From Massilia sp. IC2-278 (GTDB lineage Bacteria > Pseudomonadota > Gammaproteobacteria > Burkholderiales > Burkholderiaceae_D), in NCBI RefSeq assembly GCF_020708045.1, contig NZ_JAJFES010000015.1:62001-126000 (forward strand): a stretch of 64,000 nucleotides of DNA, written 5' to 3'. The notes beneath the pieces were generated by a model, which did no database searches, had not been told where the DNA came from, and saw only the letters and a list, made by a program, of their open reading frames with translations. Shown here piece by piece: positions 44,375 to 52,332 of the stretch (positions within the stretch are counted from its first letter, which is position 1; each line of letters opens with the position of its first letter). The position numbers and the translations under genes are program-made.

Positions 44375-44505
44375 TGCTGTCTCCTTTGGTGAAGCCGGCA
44401 ATGCGCCGGCCGATGACAGCATTCTGCCTGCCCAGGGATCGCGGATAAACGGGCAGTTTTGTGCAAGACTGTTTGTATAATCCAAATAATCAAACAGGAG
44501 GCGGC

Positions 44506-45429
44506 GTGGACAGGTTCGACGCGATGCGGGTCTTCGCCAGGGTGGTCGAAGCAGGCAGTTTTACGAAGGCGGCGCAGACCCTGCACATGAACCGCACCAC
44601 GGTGACCCAGCTGGTGCAGCAGCTCGAAGCGCGCCTGCGCCTGAAGCTGCTGAACCGCACCACGCGCAAGGTGGGCGTCACGGCCGACGGCGCCGCGTAT
44701 TACGAGCGCATCGTGCGCCTGTTGGCCGACCTCGAGGATGTGGAGACCAGCCTGCCGAATGCGCTGGCGGCGCCCAGCGGCGTGCTGCGCGTCGACGTGC
44801 CGAGCCCGTTTGCGACGATGATCCTGATACCGGCGCTGCCCCGCTTCCACGCGCGCTATCCCGAGATCCGCTTCGACCTCGGCGCCAGCGACCGCAAGGT
44901 CGACCTGGTGGGCGAGAACATCGACTGCGTGGTGCGCGGCGGCGCCGTGACCGACGGTGCGCTCATCGCCCGCCACATCGGCGACCTGCGCCTGGGCGTG
45001 TACGCGGCGCCAGCCTACCTGGCCCAGGCCGGCATGCCAGGGCATCCGCAGGAGTTGCTGGACGCGCGGCACCGCATCGTGCGCTTTCGCTGGTCGCGCA
45101 ACGGCGCCTTTCCGTATGCGATGCACAAGGACGGCGAGATGGTGCAGATCGGCGGGCGCCACGTGCTGTCCATCGACGATGGCAACGCCTACCTGGCGGC
45201 GGGGCTGGCCGGCCTGGGCGTGCTATGGCTGCCCGACTACATGGCGCGCGGGCATGCGGAGGCGGGCAGGCTGCTGCCCCTGTTCGAGGATTGGCGCATC
45301 GACCCGATGCCGCTCTACGTGGCGTATCCGCCGAACCGCCATCCCAGCAAGAAGCTGCGCGTGTTCATCGACTGGATGGGCGAGCTGATGGCCGAGCACG
45401 CGCCGCTGGCGCAGCGCGCCGGCGCGTGA
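44506..45429 (+). CDS. LysR-type transcriptional regulator
   Basis: A 307-residue regulator of the LysR family. The HTH is FDAMRVFARVVEAGSFTKAAQTLHMNRTTVTQLVQQLE, and the substrate-binding domain follows. A GTG at 44506 is chosen because it has a CAGGAGG ribosome site 4 bp before it and starts at the usual LysR N-terminus. It is divergent from the RidA gene, which is its likely target. The effector is unknown. Confidence 0.9.
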   Translation: MDRFDAMRVFARVVEAGSFTKAAQTLHMNRTTVTQLVQQLEARLRLKLLNRTTRKVGVTADGAAYYERIVRLLADLEDVETSLPNALAAPSGVLRVDVPSPFATMILIPALPRFHARYPEIRFDLGASDRKVDLVGENIDCVVRGGAVTDGALIARHIGDLRLGVYAAPAYLAQAGMPGHPQELLDARHRIVRFRWSRNGAFPYAMHKDGEMVQIGGRHVLSIDDGNAYLAAGLAGLGVLWLPDYMARGHAEAGRLLPLFEDWRIDPMPLYVAYPPNRHPSKKLRVFIDWMGELMAEHAPLAQRAGA

Positions 45430-45556
45430 TAGCGGAAGCGGCGGAAGCGGCGGCGCGCCTGATTGTGAGGCAGGGCTGCCCCCGACTCAACTATGCGACA
45501 GGGCATTCCCATAGCCGCTATGATGACTTGTCAAAATCACCATCAAGGACAAGTCC

Positions 45557-45988
45557 ATGTCTTCTGTCGTTACGGCCGGTTCGGCCTACCGAAGCCCGCC
45601 CGGCCGGCTTCACACCATCCTGCTTGCCGGGAGCGTTCCCCTGTTCCTCGGCGCATTGCTGAACGATATCGCCTACTACCAGAGCTACCAGATCCAGTGG
45701 AGCAATTTCGCTTCCTGGCTGCTGGCTGGCGCCGAACTCTTCTGCGGGCTGGCGCTGCTGTTTGCCCTGATTAACCTGGTGCGCGCGCAACGCAAGGGCG
45801 GCTATCCGCTGACCTATTTCCTGTTGCTGCTGGCAACCTTCGTCCTGGGCCTGATCGATTGCTTCCAGCACGCCAAGGATGCCTGGGCCGTGATGCCGGC
45901 CGGGCTGGTATTGTCGGCCATCGTGTTCCTGCTGAGCTGCCTGGCGGCCTGGGTGGGCCTGACCCCACGCACGGGAGGTGTGCAATGA
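45557..45988 (+). CDS. DUF2231-like small membrane protein
   Basis: A 143-residue membrane protein with four hydrophobic segments (about 20-40, 53-72, 83-103 and 111-132). It resembles DUF2231 proteins, including IQWSNFASWLLAGAELFCGL. It overlaps the following sorbosone dehydrogenase-like gene by 4 nt (ATGA). The pair is probably a unit in which this protein anchors or receives electrons for the dehydrogenase; this is inferred. Confidence 0.8.
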   Translation: MSSVVTAGSAYRSPPGRLHTILLAGSVPLFLGALLNDIAYYQSYQIQWSNFASWLLAGAELFCGLALLFALINLVRAQRKGGYPLTYFLLLLATFVLGLIDCFQHAKDAWAVMPAGLVLSAIVFLLSCLAAWVGLTPRTGGVQ

Positions 45989-47277
45989 AACGTTCGAACG
46001 CACTCGCATTCGTGAGCATGGCGCTGCTGCTCGGCGCATGCGGCGAAAAAGGCGCCGACACCCAGGCGCGCGGCCCCGATCCCAAGCTGCCGGAACAGCA
46101 GCGCGGCCTGCTGCCGAGCATGAAGATCGCCGAGCCGACGCCCTGGGGCGACCAGAAGCCGACCGTGCCCGAGGGCTACAGCGTCACGGCCATCGCCACC
46201 GACTTGCAGATTCCACGCCAGACCCTGGTGCTGCCGAACGGCGACATCCTGGTGGCGGAAGGGCGTGGCGGCAGCGCGGCCAAGCTCAAGCCGAAGGACG
46301 TGATCGCCGGCTACATCAAGGCCAAGGGCAACACCAAGGTGAAAAGCGGCAACCGCCTGACCCTGCTGCGCGACGCCGACGGCGACGGCACCTACGAGCT
46401 GAAGACCGTCTTCGCCGAGAACCTGAACGCCCCGTACGGCCTGGCGTTCGCGAACAACAAGCTGTACGTGGCCAACCAGGACGAGCTGGTCAGCTTCGAC
46501 TACCAGGAGGGCCAGACGAAAGCCGCCGGCGCCCCAACTAGCGTGGCCAAGCTGCCGTCCGAGATCAACCACCACTGGACCAAGTCGCTGACCGTCAGCG
46601 CCGACGGCCGCTTCCTGTACGTCGGCATCGGCTCGAACAGCAACATCACCGAGCGCGGCATGGAGGCCGAACTGAACCGGGCCGAGGTGTGGCAGATCGA
46701 CGCCGCCAGCGGCGCCCACAAGCCCTACGCCACCGGCATCCGCAACCCGACCGCCCTGGCCATGCACCCGGAAACCGGGCAGTTGTTCTCGGTGGTGAAC
46801 GAGCGCGACGAGCTGGGTCCGGACCTGGTGCCGGACTACCTGACCTCGGTGCGCGAAGGCGGCTTCTACGGCTGGCCGTACAGCTACTGGGGCCAGAACG
46901 TCGACCCGCGCGTCAAGCCGGGCGACCCGAAGAAGGTGGCCGCCGCCATCAAGCCCGACTACAGCCTGGGCTCGCACGTGGCCGCGCTGGGCCTGTCGTT
47001 CTCGCAGGCCGCGATGGGCGACAAGTTCGCCAGCGGCGCCTTCGTTGGCGAGCACGGCAGCTGGAACCGCGACCAGCCGGTGGGCTACAAGGTGATCTTC
47101 GTGCCGTTCGCGAATGGACGTCCGTCCGGCCAGCCGATCGACTTCGTGACCGGCTTCCGCACGGAAGAGGGCAAGACGCGCGGACGCCCGGTCGGCGTCA
47201 CCGTCGACCCGCGCGGCGCGCTGATCGTGGCCGACGACCTGGCGAATACGGTGTGGCGGGTGACGCGCAACCGCTAA
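45985..47277 (+). CDS. lipoprotein PQQ-type sugar (sorbosone) dehydrogenase
   Basis: A 430-residue exported lipoprotein (lipobox LLGAC at about residue 19). The rest is a six-bladed beta propeller of the sorbosone/soluble glucose dehydrogenase family: GYSVTAIATDLQIPRQTLVLPNGDILVAEG, GLAFANNKLYVAN, IRNPTALAMHP, ERDELGPDLVPDYL and GEHGSWNRDQPVGYKV. PQQ binding and oxidation of a sugar or aldehyde in the periplasm are expected from the family. PQQ synthesis genes are not in the window. A perfect long palindrome follows the stop. Confidence 0.88.
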   Translation: MKRSNALAFVSMALLLGACGEKGADTQARGPDPKLPEQQRGLLPSMKIAEPTPWGDQKPTVPEGYSVTAIATDLQIPRQTLVLPNGDILVAEGRGGSAAKLKPKDVIAGYIKAKGNTKVKSGNRLTLLRDADGDGTYELKTVFAENLNAPYGLAFANNKLYVANQDELVSFDYQEGQTKAAGAPTSVAKLPSEINHHWTKSLTVSADGRFLYVGIGSNSNITERGMEAELNRAEVWQIDAASGAHKPYATGIRNPTALAMHPETGQLFSVVNERDELGPDLVPDYLTSVREGGFYGWPYSYWGQNVDPRVKPGDPKKVAAAIKPDYSLGSHVAALGLSFSQAAMGDKFASGAFVGEHGSWNRDQPVGYKVIFVPFANGRPSGQPIDFVTGFRTEEGKTRGRPVGVTVDPRGALIVADDLANTVWRVTRNR

Positions 47278-47298
47278 CCGCAGGTTGCCTGAAAAGCC

Positions 47299-47336
47299 GG
47301 AACAAGCCGGACACCAACTGGTGTCCGGCTTGTTCC
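47299..47336. repeat. perfect 18-bp inverted repeat followed by CCATTG repeats
   Basis: Bases 47299-47316 and 47319-47336 are exact complements around a two-base centre (GGAACAAGCCGGACACCA arm). Several tandem CCATTG-like hexamers follow (about 47336-47362). The palindrome probably terminates the dehydrogenase transcript. T-runs are poor. Confidence 0.6.
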
Positions 47337-47466
47337 ATTTCCATTGCCATTGCCATTGCCAGGCATCGTGCGGCATGCCGGCGGCGTCGGCACATTTTTA
47401 TTTCTTGAATGCATCCAGGGTGTAGACTCGTTCTTCTTGAACAATTTGTGCAGCGAGAACACCAGG

Positions 47467-49950
47467 ATGGACGCGAATACCCGCAAGCTGGAACGCATTT
47501 TCGACCAGACGATTACCTACCAGATCCCCTTGTTTCAGCGTCCCTATGTCTGGAAAAAGGACGATAACTGGGAGCCGCTCTGGGAAGACATCCAGACCCT
47601 GCTCGACAAGCATCTGCGCGGCGCAAAAGTACACGCGCACTTTCTCGGCGCGGTCGTGCTCGAGCAATTGCCGAACCCGACCGGGTCGATCGAGAGCCGC
47701 CAGGTGATCGATGGGCAGCAGCGATTCACGACCTTGCAGTTGTTCCTGATGGCGGCGCGCGATCTGGCAGGCTTCCATCGTACGAACAAGTACGTCGAGC
47801 GATTCACCGACCTGGTAGCAAACCGGCGCAGCAGGATCGATCACGATGACGAGGTATTCAAGGTCTGGCCGACGAACAGCAACCGCGCGGCGTTCCGGCT
47901 TGTGCACGAGGCGGGTTCGCCCGAAAAAATAAACGAGGCGCTCAAGCGCTCGCGCGACGTCGACGAGCATGCGAATAACATCATCGGTGCGTACCGCTTC
48001 TTCCACACCCAGTTGGCGGACTGGTTCAAGGGACGCCTGGATGACGATGCCGATGCGGAACTGCTATCGAAAAAAACGGTCGACGACCGCTTCGATTCGC
48101 TGTGGCATGTCGTGAAAGAGTGCCTGCAGGTCGTCGTGATCGATCTCGACAAGGAGGATGAAACCCAGGTCATTTTCGAGACGCTGAATGCGCGCGGCGA
48201 GGACTTGCTGCCGGCTGACCTGATCAAGAACTTCCTGTTCCGCCGGGCTGCCGCCGACAACGAAGACGTCGAGAGGCTGTATGACAACCACTGGCATCAA
48301 TTCGAGACGAGCTGGTGGCGCGAGGAAGTCAAGCAGGGACGTATCAAGCGGCCGCGCGTCGATGTGTTCATCAGCCATTACCTGACGATGATGATGCGCG
48401 AGGAGGTCAAGGCCTCGCATTTGTTCAATGCCTTCAAGGCCTTCGTGATGCGTCCGGAGGAGATCGACGGTTCGCTGCTGGTCGTGCCGAAAACGGCTGC
48501 GGACCACATCGCCCAGCTGTCGCGCTATGCCGAGGTCTTCAAGGCCCTGTTCGCACCAAACCATCACGCTCGCCTGCAGACTTTCCTGCTCAGGCTGGAA
48601 GCCGTCGATACGACGACGGTCTTTCCGTTCCTGCTGTATGCCTACGCGGAACTGGTGCCGCATGCCACGTCCGAGTTCGACGCCATCCTGGTCCTGGTCG
48701 AGTCCTACCTGATGCGGCGTATGATCTGCCACCTCACCGGGAAGCACTACAACCGTTACTTCGTCGACCTGATCCGGACGATCGACCGCAACGGCAAATT
48801 GAGCGCGGCCGCCGTCTCCGAACACATGGCGAAGAGCGGTGCGGACAGTATCCGCTATCCGGACGACCAATCCGTATCGACCGCCCTGGCGGAGTCGCCT
48901 CTCTACGGCCGTCTCGCACAGGCAAAGGTGAGGGCAATCCTGGAGGCGTTGGATGCCCATGCGTATGCCAGCAAGAGCGAAGCCCAGGCCTTGCCGCCGG
49001 ACCTGACCATCGAACACGTGATGCCGCAAGCCTGGGCCGCCCACTGGCCCCTCGGGAAAGACGATGTGCTCGACCCTGTTACCGGAGCACCCGATCCGAT
49101 CAGGGAACAAAAAGCGCGCCAGCGCCGCGAGCGCCTGATCAACACGCTGGGCAATCTGAGCCTGATCACGGGTAGCCTGAATCCGTCGTTATCGAATGCC
49201 GCTTGGGCCGACAAGCGTCGCGAGCTGCTGAAATTCAGCAGGCTCAATCTCACCCGTTACTTCCATGAAGCAGAGGCCGATGACTGGAATGAAGCGGCGA
49301 TCGAGCGGAGGACGGCGTATTTGAGTGAGCAGGTGATCCAGATCTGGCCAGGGCTGGTCCAGGCTGGCGCGGAGACGCTACCACGGCATCCTGCATCCGC
49401 CGCTCCTGCGCTCGCCTCGGCCAGCCAGAACGATTACCTGGCAGTGCCCCTGGCTGCCGGAGCGGACCGGCTGCAGGCTTGTCCTGATTCCGGCGACCCG
49501 CCGTTCGTACCTGCCCTTCCAGGCTATACCGGCAGTGCGCCGAGCGCGTTCGCGTGGCGCGTTATCCATATGCTGAAAGACCACGGTTTCAAGGTTGACG
49601 TGACGACCCAGGGGCCGAACAGCCAGCGCAAGACCTTGCATATCAGCTGGCGCAATGTCCGGATTGGGCAGATGAGCGCAGGTCTTTGGGGACGGAAGCG
49701 TCCGTATGCCTGCCTGTACCGCTTCTGGAAGGACACGGCGCCGTTTTCCATCGCCAAGGCCCCTCATGGGTTCGACAAGCAGGTGTTTGCCACCGAACAC
49801 GGATGCGACCCGGACCTGCTTCACGTCAACAGCGACTACAGCGGCTCCTATCTGTATGTCCAGGACGAAGCGACGAGCCTGCACCTGATGCAGGAATGGG
49901 CGAGGAAGATCGATGCCGCTTTCGGCGCTGGCGGTTCTCCCATCAACTGA
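47467..49950 (+). CDS. GmrSD-type (DUF262-DUF1524) restriction protein with C-terminal extension
   Basis: An 827-residue protein. The N-terminal DUF262 domain carries IPLFQRPYVW and the D82-GQQR motif used for nucleotide binding and cleavage. The middle is helical. The DUF1524 nuclease domain (about 505-600) has IEHVMPQ with the His-Me-finger His517, and LGNLSLI. GmrSD proteins are modification-dependent (type IV) restriction enzymes that cut modified phage DNA. Residues about 690-815 form an extra domain (AWRVIHMLKDHGFKV, TLHISWRNVRIGQMSAGLWG) that I do not recognise. The gene stands alone between metabolic genes. The ATG at 47467 has an AGG ribosome site close by. Confidence 0.85.
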   Translation: MDANTRKLERIFDQTITYQIPLFQRPYVWKKDDNWEPLWEDIQTLLDKHLRGAKVHAHFLGAVVLEQLPNPTGSIESRQVIDGQQRFTTLQLFLMAARDLAGFHRTNKYVERFTDLVANRRSRIDHDDEVFKVWPTNSNRAAFRLVHEAGSPEKINEALKRSRDVDEHANNIIGAYRFFHTQLADWFKGRLDDDADAELLSKKTVDDRFDSLWHVVKECLQVVVIDLDKEDETQVIFETLNARGEDLLPADLIKNFLFRRAAADNEDVERLYDNHWHQFETSWWREEVKQGRIKRPRVDVFISHYLTMMMREEVKASHLFNAFKAFVMRPEEIDGSLLVVPKTAADHIAQLSRYAEVFKALFAPNHHARLQTFLLRLEAVDTTTVFPFLLYAYAELVPHATSEFDAILVLVESYLMRRMICHLTGKHYNRYFVDLIRTIDRNGKLSAAAVSEHMAKSGADSIRYPDDQSVSTALAESPLYGRLAQAKVRAILEALDAHAYASKSEAQALPPDLTIEHVMPQAWAAHWPLGKDDVLDPVTGAPDPIREQKARQRRERLINTLGNLSLITGSLNPSLSNAAWADKRRELLKFSRLNLTRYFHEAEADDWNEAAIERRTAYLSEQVIQIWPGLVQAGAETLPRHPASAAPALASASQNDYLAVPLAAGADRLQACPDSGDPPFVPALPGYTGSAPSAFAWRVIHMLKDHGFKVDVTTQGPNSQRKTLHISWRNVRIGQMSAGLWGRKRPYACLYRFWKDTAPFSIAKAPHGFDKQVFATEHGCDPDLLHVNSDYSGSYLYVQDEATSLHLMQEWARKIDAAFGAGGSPIN

Positions 49951-50111
49951 GGCGCGCACCAGGCCGCGCTGATAGCGGCCCGGCATCATCGATTCATGCG
50001 CACCGATACGATATGTCGGCAAGCATGTCGCCTTCTAGAGACGCGGCATCGCGCGTCGACCGCTTCCTTGCCTATACTGGAGATTCATCCGTTTCGCATT
50101 GGGAGTAAGCC

Positions 50112-50486
50112 ATGAAGACAATGTATCCGGTACTCGGCGCCCTGGGCGCCGTACTCGTGCTGGCGAGCGGCTCCGCGCTCAGCCAGTCGCTCAAGAAAAC
50201 CGACGGCATCCTGACCGATGCCGCGGGCATGACGGTCTATACCTTCGACAAGGACACGGCCGGCTCGGGCAAGAGCGCCTGCAACGGCCAGTGTGCATCA
50301 ATGTGGCCGCCGGTGCCGGTCACGGGCGGCAGCGTCGCCTCTCCGTACTCGACCGTCACGCGCGACGACGGCTCGAAGCAGCTGGCCTACAAGGGCAAGC
50401 CGCTCTACCTGTACGCCAAGGACGCCAAGCCTGGCGAACGCAAGGGCGACAAGGCGATGGATGTTTGGCACGTGGTCAGCGACTGA
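50112..50486 (+). CDS. exported secreted-repeat (COG4315) protein
   Basis: A 124-residue exported protein with a signal peptide (to about residue 24). It contains two copies of the short lipoprotein_15/secreted-repeat unit: LTDAAGMTVYTFDKD with CNGQCASMWPPV, and KQLAYKGKPLYLYAKDAKPGE. Such proteins occur widely in the envelope and have no established function. The ATG at 50112 begins the signal peptide. Confidence 0.88.
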   Translation: MKTMYPVLGALGAVLVLASGSALSQSLKKTDGILTDAAGMTVYTFDKDTAGSGKSACNGQCASMWPPVPVTGGSVASPYSTVTRDDGSKQLAYKGKPLYLYAKDAKPGERKGDKAMDVWHVVSD

Positions 50487-50498
50487 CCACAACGCCGC

Positions 50499-50819
50499 TT
50501 ACTGCGCCCAGTAATCCAGCACCAGCGAGCGCGCCAGGCTCGCGCCCAGGGTGTCGACGAAGCGTGCGTGCGCCGGGTGCACCAGGTAGCCGTCGCGCGC
50601 CTCGGCGCTGGCAAACGTCAGCGTGAAGCAGTGGGTGAAGCCGTCGTTCAGGCCTTCCGGGCTGACGTTGGTGCCCCATTCGTAGGAAACGATGCCCGGG
50701 ATGGCGCCGGGCAGGGTGGCGAAGTCGGCGACCACGGCATCGACTTGCTCGGGCGTGGCGTCTTCCTTGAAGGCGAACAGAACGACGTGGCGCAGGGTGG
50801 CGGAAGCGTTGGCGGTCAT
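50499..50819 (-). CDS. Dabb (stress-responsive A/B barrel) domain protein
   Basis: A 106-residue single-domain protein. LRHVVLFAFKEDATPEQVDAVVADFATLPG and YEWGTNVSPEGLNDGFTHCFTLTFASAEARDGYLVHPAH are typical of Dabb proteins, which form dimeric alpha/beta barrels. The function is not known from sequence. The Met at 50819 is chosen because earlier starts give an extension unlike the family. Confidence 0.88.
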   Translation of the reverse strand: MTANASATLRHVVLFAFKEDATPEQVDAVVADFATLPGAIPGIVSYEWGTNVSPEGLNDGFTHCFTLTFASAEARDGYLVHPAHARFVDTLGASLARSLVLDYWAQ

Positions 50820-50952
50820 GGAATGGAAGGTGAATAAAAAGATAAGCAATCTTACACGCCCCGGCTGTTCCGTGCGCGCCCCATGCATGCGCGTGCCGCG
50901 TCCGTTACGAAGCGTGTAGAGTGCGCGGACCGATAAGCCAAAGGAGCACGCC

Positions 50953-51345
50953 ATGTTCAGCATCGAAGACTTCGCGCAGTTGCAGTTCCTGGTCGGCCGC
51001 TGGCGCGGCGAAAGCGCCGACGGCAAGCCCTTCTTCGAAGAGTACGACCATCCCGAAGCCAAGGTGTTCCAGTCGCACCGCTACGCCGACGAGAGCTTCG
51101 CCGAGCGCACCGACGGCAGCACCATCGCCTACGAGGACGGCGAAGTCACCTCGACCTGGGGCGACTTCACCTGGCGCGCGTCGAGCATCGGCGCCGACAG
51201 CGCCGTCTTCGAGCCGGTGAACGCACCCAGCCGCTTCGAGTGGCGCCGCGTCGACGAATCGACCCTGGAAGCGCACCAGCGCTGGACGGCCGAAGGCAAG
51301 GAGCAGCAGCACACGATCCGGATGACGCGCGTGATCAAGATCTGA
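50953..51345 (+). CDS. small soluble protein of unknown function
   Basis: A 130-residue beta-rich protein without signal peptide. It begins IEDFAQLQFLVGRWRGE, a pattern seen in small calycin-like stand-alone domains, and ends HTIRMTRVIKI. Strands with alternating charge fill the rest (EEYDHPEAKVFQSHRY, SRFEWRRVDESTLEAHQRW). A lipocalin-like fold is possible. Its neighbours give no hint of its role. Confidence 0.72.
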   Translation: MFSIEDFAQLQFLVGRWRGESADGKPFFEEYDHPEAKVFQSHRYADESFAERTDGSTIAYEDGEVTSTWGDFTWRASSIGADSAVFEPVNAPSRFEWRRVDESTLEAHQRWTAEGKEQQHTIRMTRVIKI

Positions 51346-51369
51346 GCCTGGCCGCGGCGCCAGCCGCCC

Positions 51370-52332
51370 TTATTTACTGCCTGTCTCGCCCGCCGCCGCG
51401 TCGATTGCGGCGCGTTCCAGCCACCTGCGGTAGGAGCCGTAGTGGTGGATCACGAAGCCCCCGAAGGGCTGCATCGCGCCCACGCTGCGCGCCGTCGCGC
51501 CGAGTTCGCGCTCCATGTCGGCTTCCTTCAGGTGGTGGAAGGAGACCTTCTTGATCGCGTTCGGCAGCGTCTCGACGCCGATCAGCACGCGCTTCTCGAT
51601 GCGCTCGGCGTAGCGCAGCTCGTCCATCGCATGGCTGACGATACCGTCGCCTCCGGCCGCCTTGTCGCGGTAGTCCATCAGCGCCACGTAGTCGTAGATG
51701 TCCTGCACGTGCTGGCTTACCGGCTTGGTTTGCCCCTTCCATTCGATGTGCAGGCCGTCGAGCCAGAACGGGATCGCCGGCCCCATCGGCAGGGCCTGGC
51801 CGGAGGCGCGCTTGGCCTCCATCAGCGCATCCGACAGCGCCACGAATTCGCCCAGCAGCGCCACCTTGCGGGTCGACCACTCGTCGAGGATGTGCGGCTC
51901 GATGTCGACGTTGATGCCGTCGAAGCGTTCCTCGGGCGCGGCCGCCTTGTTGTAGTCGAGGACGCGCTGCAGCATGGCCAGGGCTTCCTTGCGGTGCCGG
52001 GGCAGCACGTAGCGCTCGGTATTCAGGTAGCCCGAGCCGAGCAGGGCGTAGGCCTTCAGGCCGGACGCATGCAGGCGCCGCACCAGGCGCCGGTAGAGCT
52101 GGGGCTGGTCTGCGATCGCGTTGCGCTTGCCGAAGGCGTCGGCGTACAGGAAGACGGTGCCGATTCCCTTCGATTGCAGGAAGCCGATGGCGCGGCCGGC
52201 CGTGGCCGGGTCGTCCAGCATCGCGTACGAGTCTTCTTCCCAGGTCCAGATGGCGCGCGGGCCGATGCGCTCGGCGGCCTGGGCGCCCAGGGAGACCAGC
52301 GCCAGCGACAGGATGGCAAAAAAACGTTTCAC
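51370..52332 (-). CDS. exported GH18-like TIM-barrel protein
   Basis: A 320-residue exported protein with a signal peptide (to about residue 20). The barrel shows the D138-GINVDIE-145 stretch, which lines up with the DxxDxDxE signature of glycoside hydrolase family 18 but has Asn at the second Asp. The final catalytic Glu145 is kept. MDYRDKAAGGDG is also GH18-like. A periplasmic glycan hydrolase or glycan-binding protein is likely. It starts with GTG and overlaps the upstream phosphotransferase gene by 4 nt, so both belong to one operon. Confidence 0.75.
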   Translation of the reverse strand: MKRFFAILSLALVSLGAQAAERIGPRAIWTWEEDSYAMLDDPATAGRAIGFLQSKGIGTVFLYADAFGKRNAIADQPQLYRRLVRRLHASGLKAYALLGSGYLNTERYVLPRHRKEALAMLQRVLDYNKAAAPEERFDGINVDIEPHILDEWSTRKVALLGEFVALSDALMEAKRASGQALPMGPAIPFWLDGLHIEWKGQTKPVSQHVQDIYDYVALMDYRDKAAGGDGIVSHAMDELRYAERIEKRVLIGVETLPNAIKKVSFHHLKEADMERELGATARSVGAMQPFGGFVIHHYGSYRRWLERAAIDAAAGETGSK

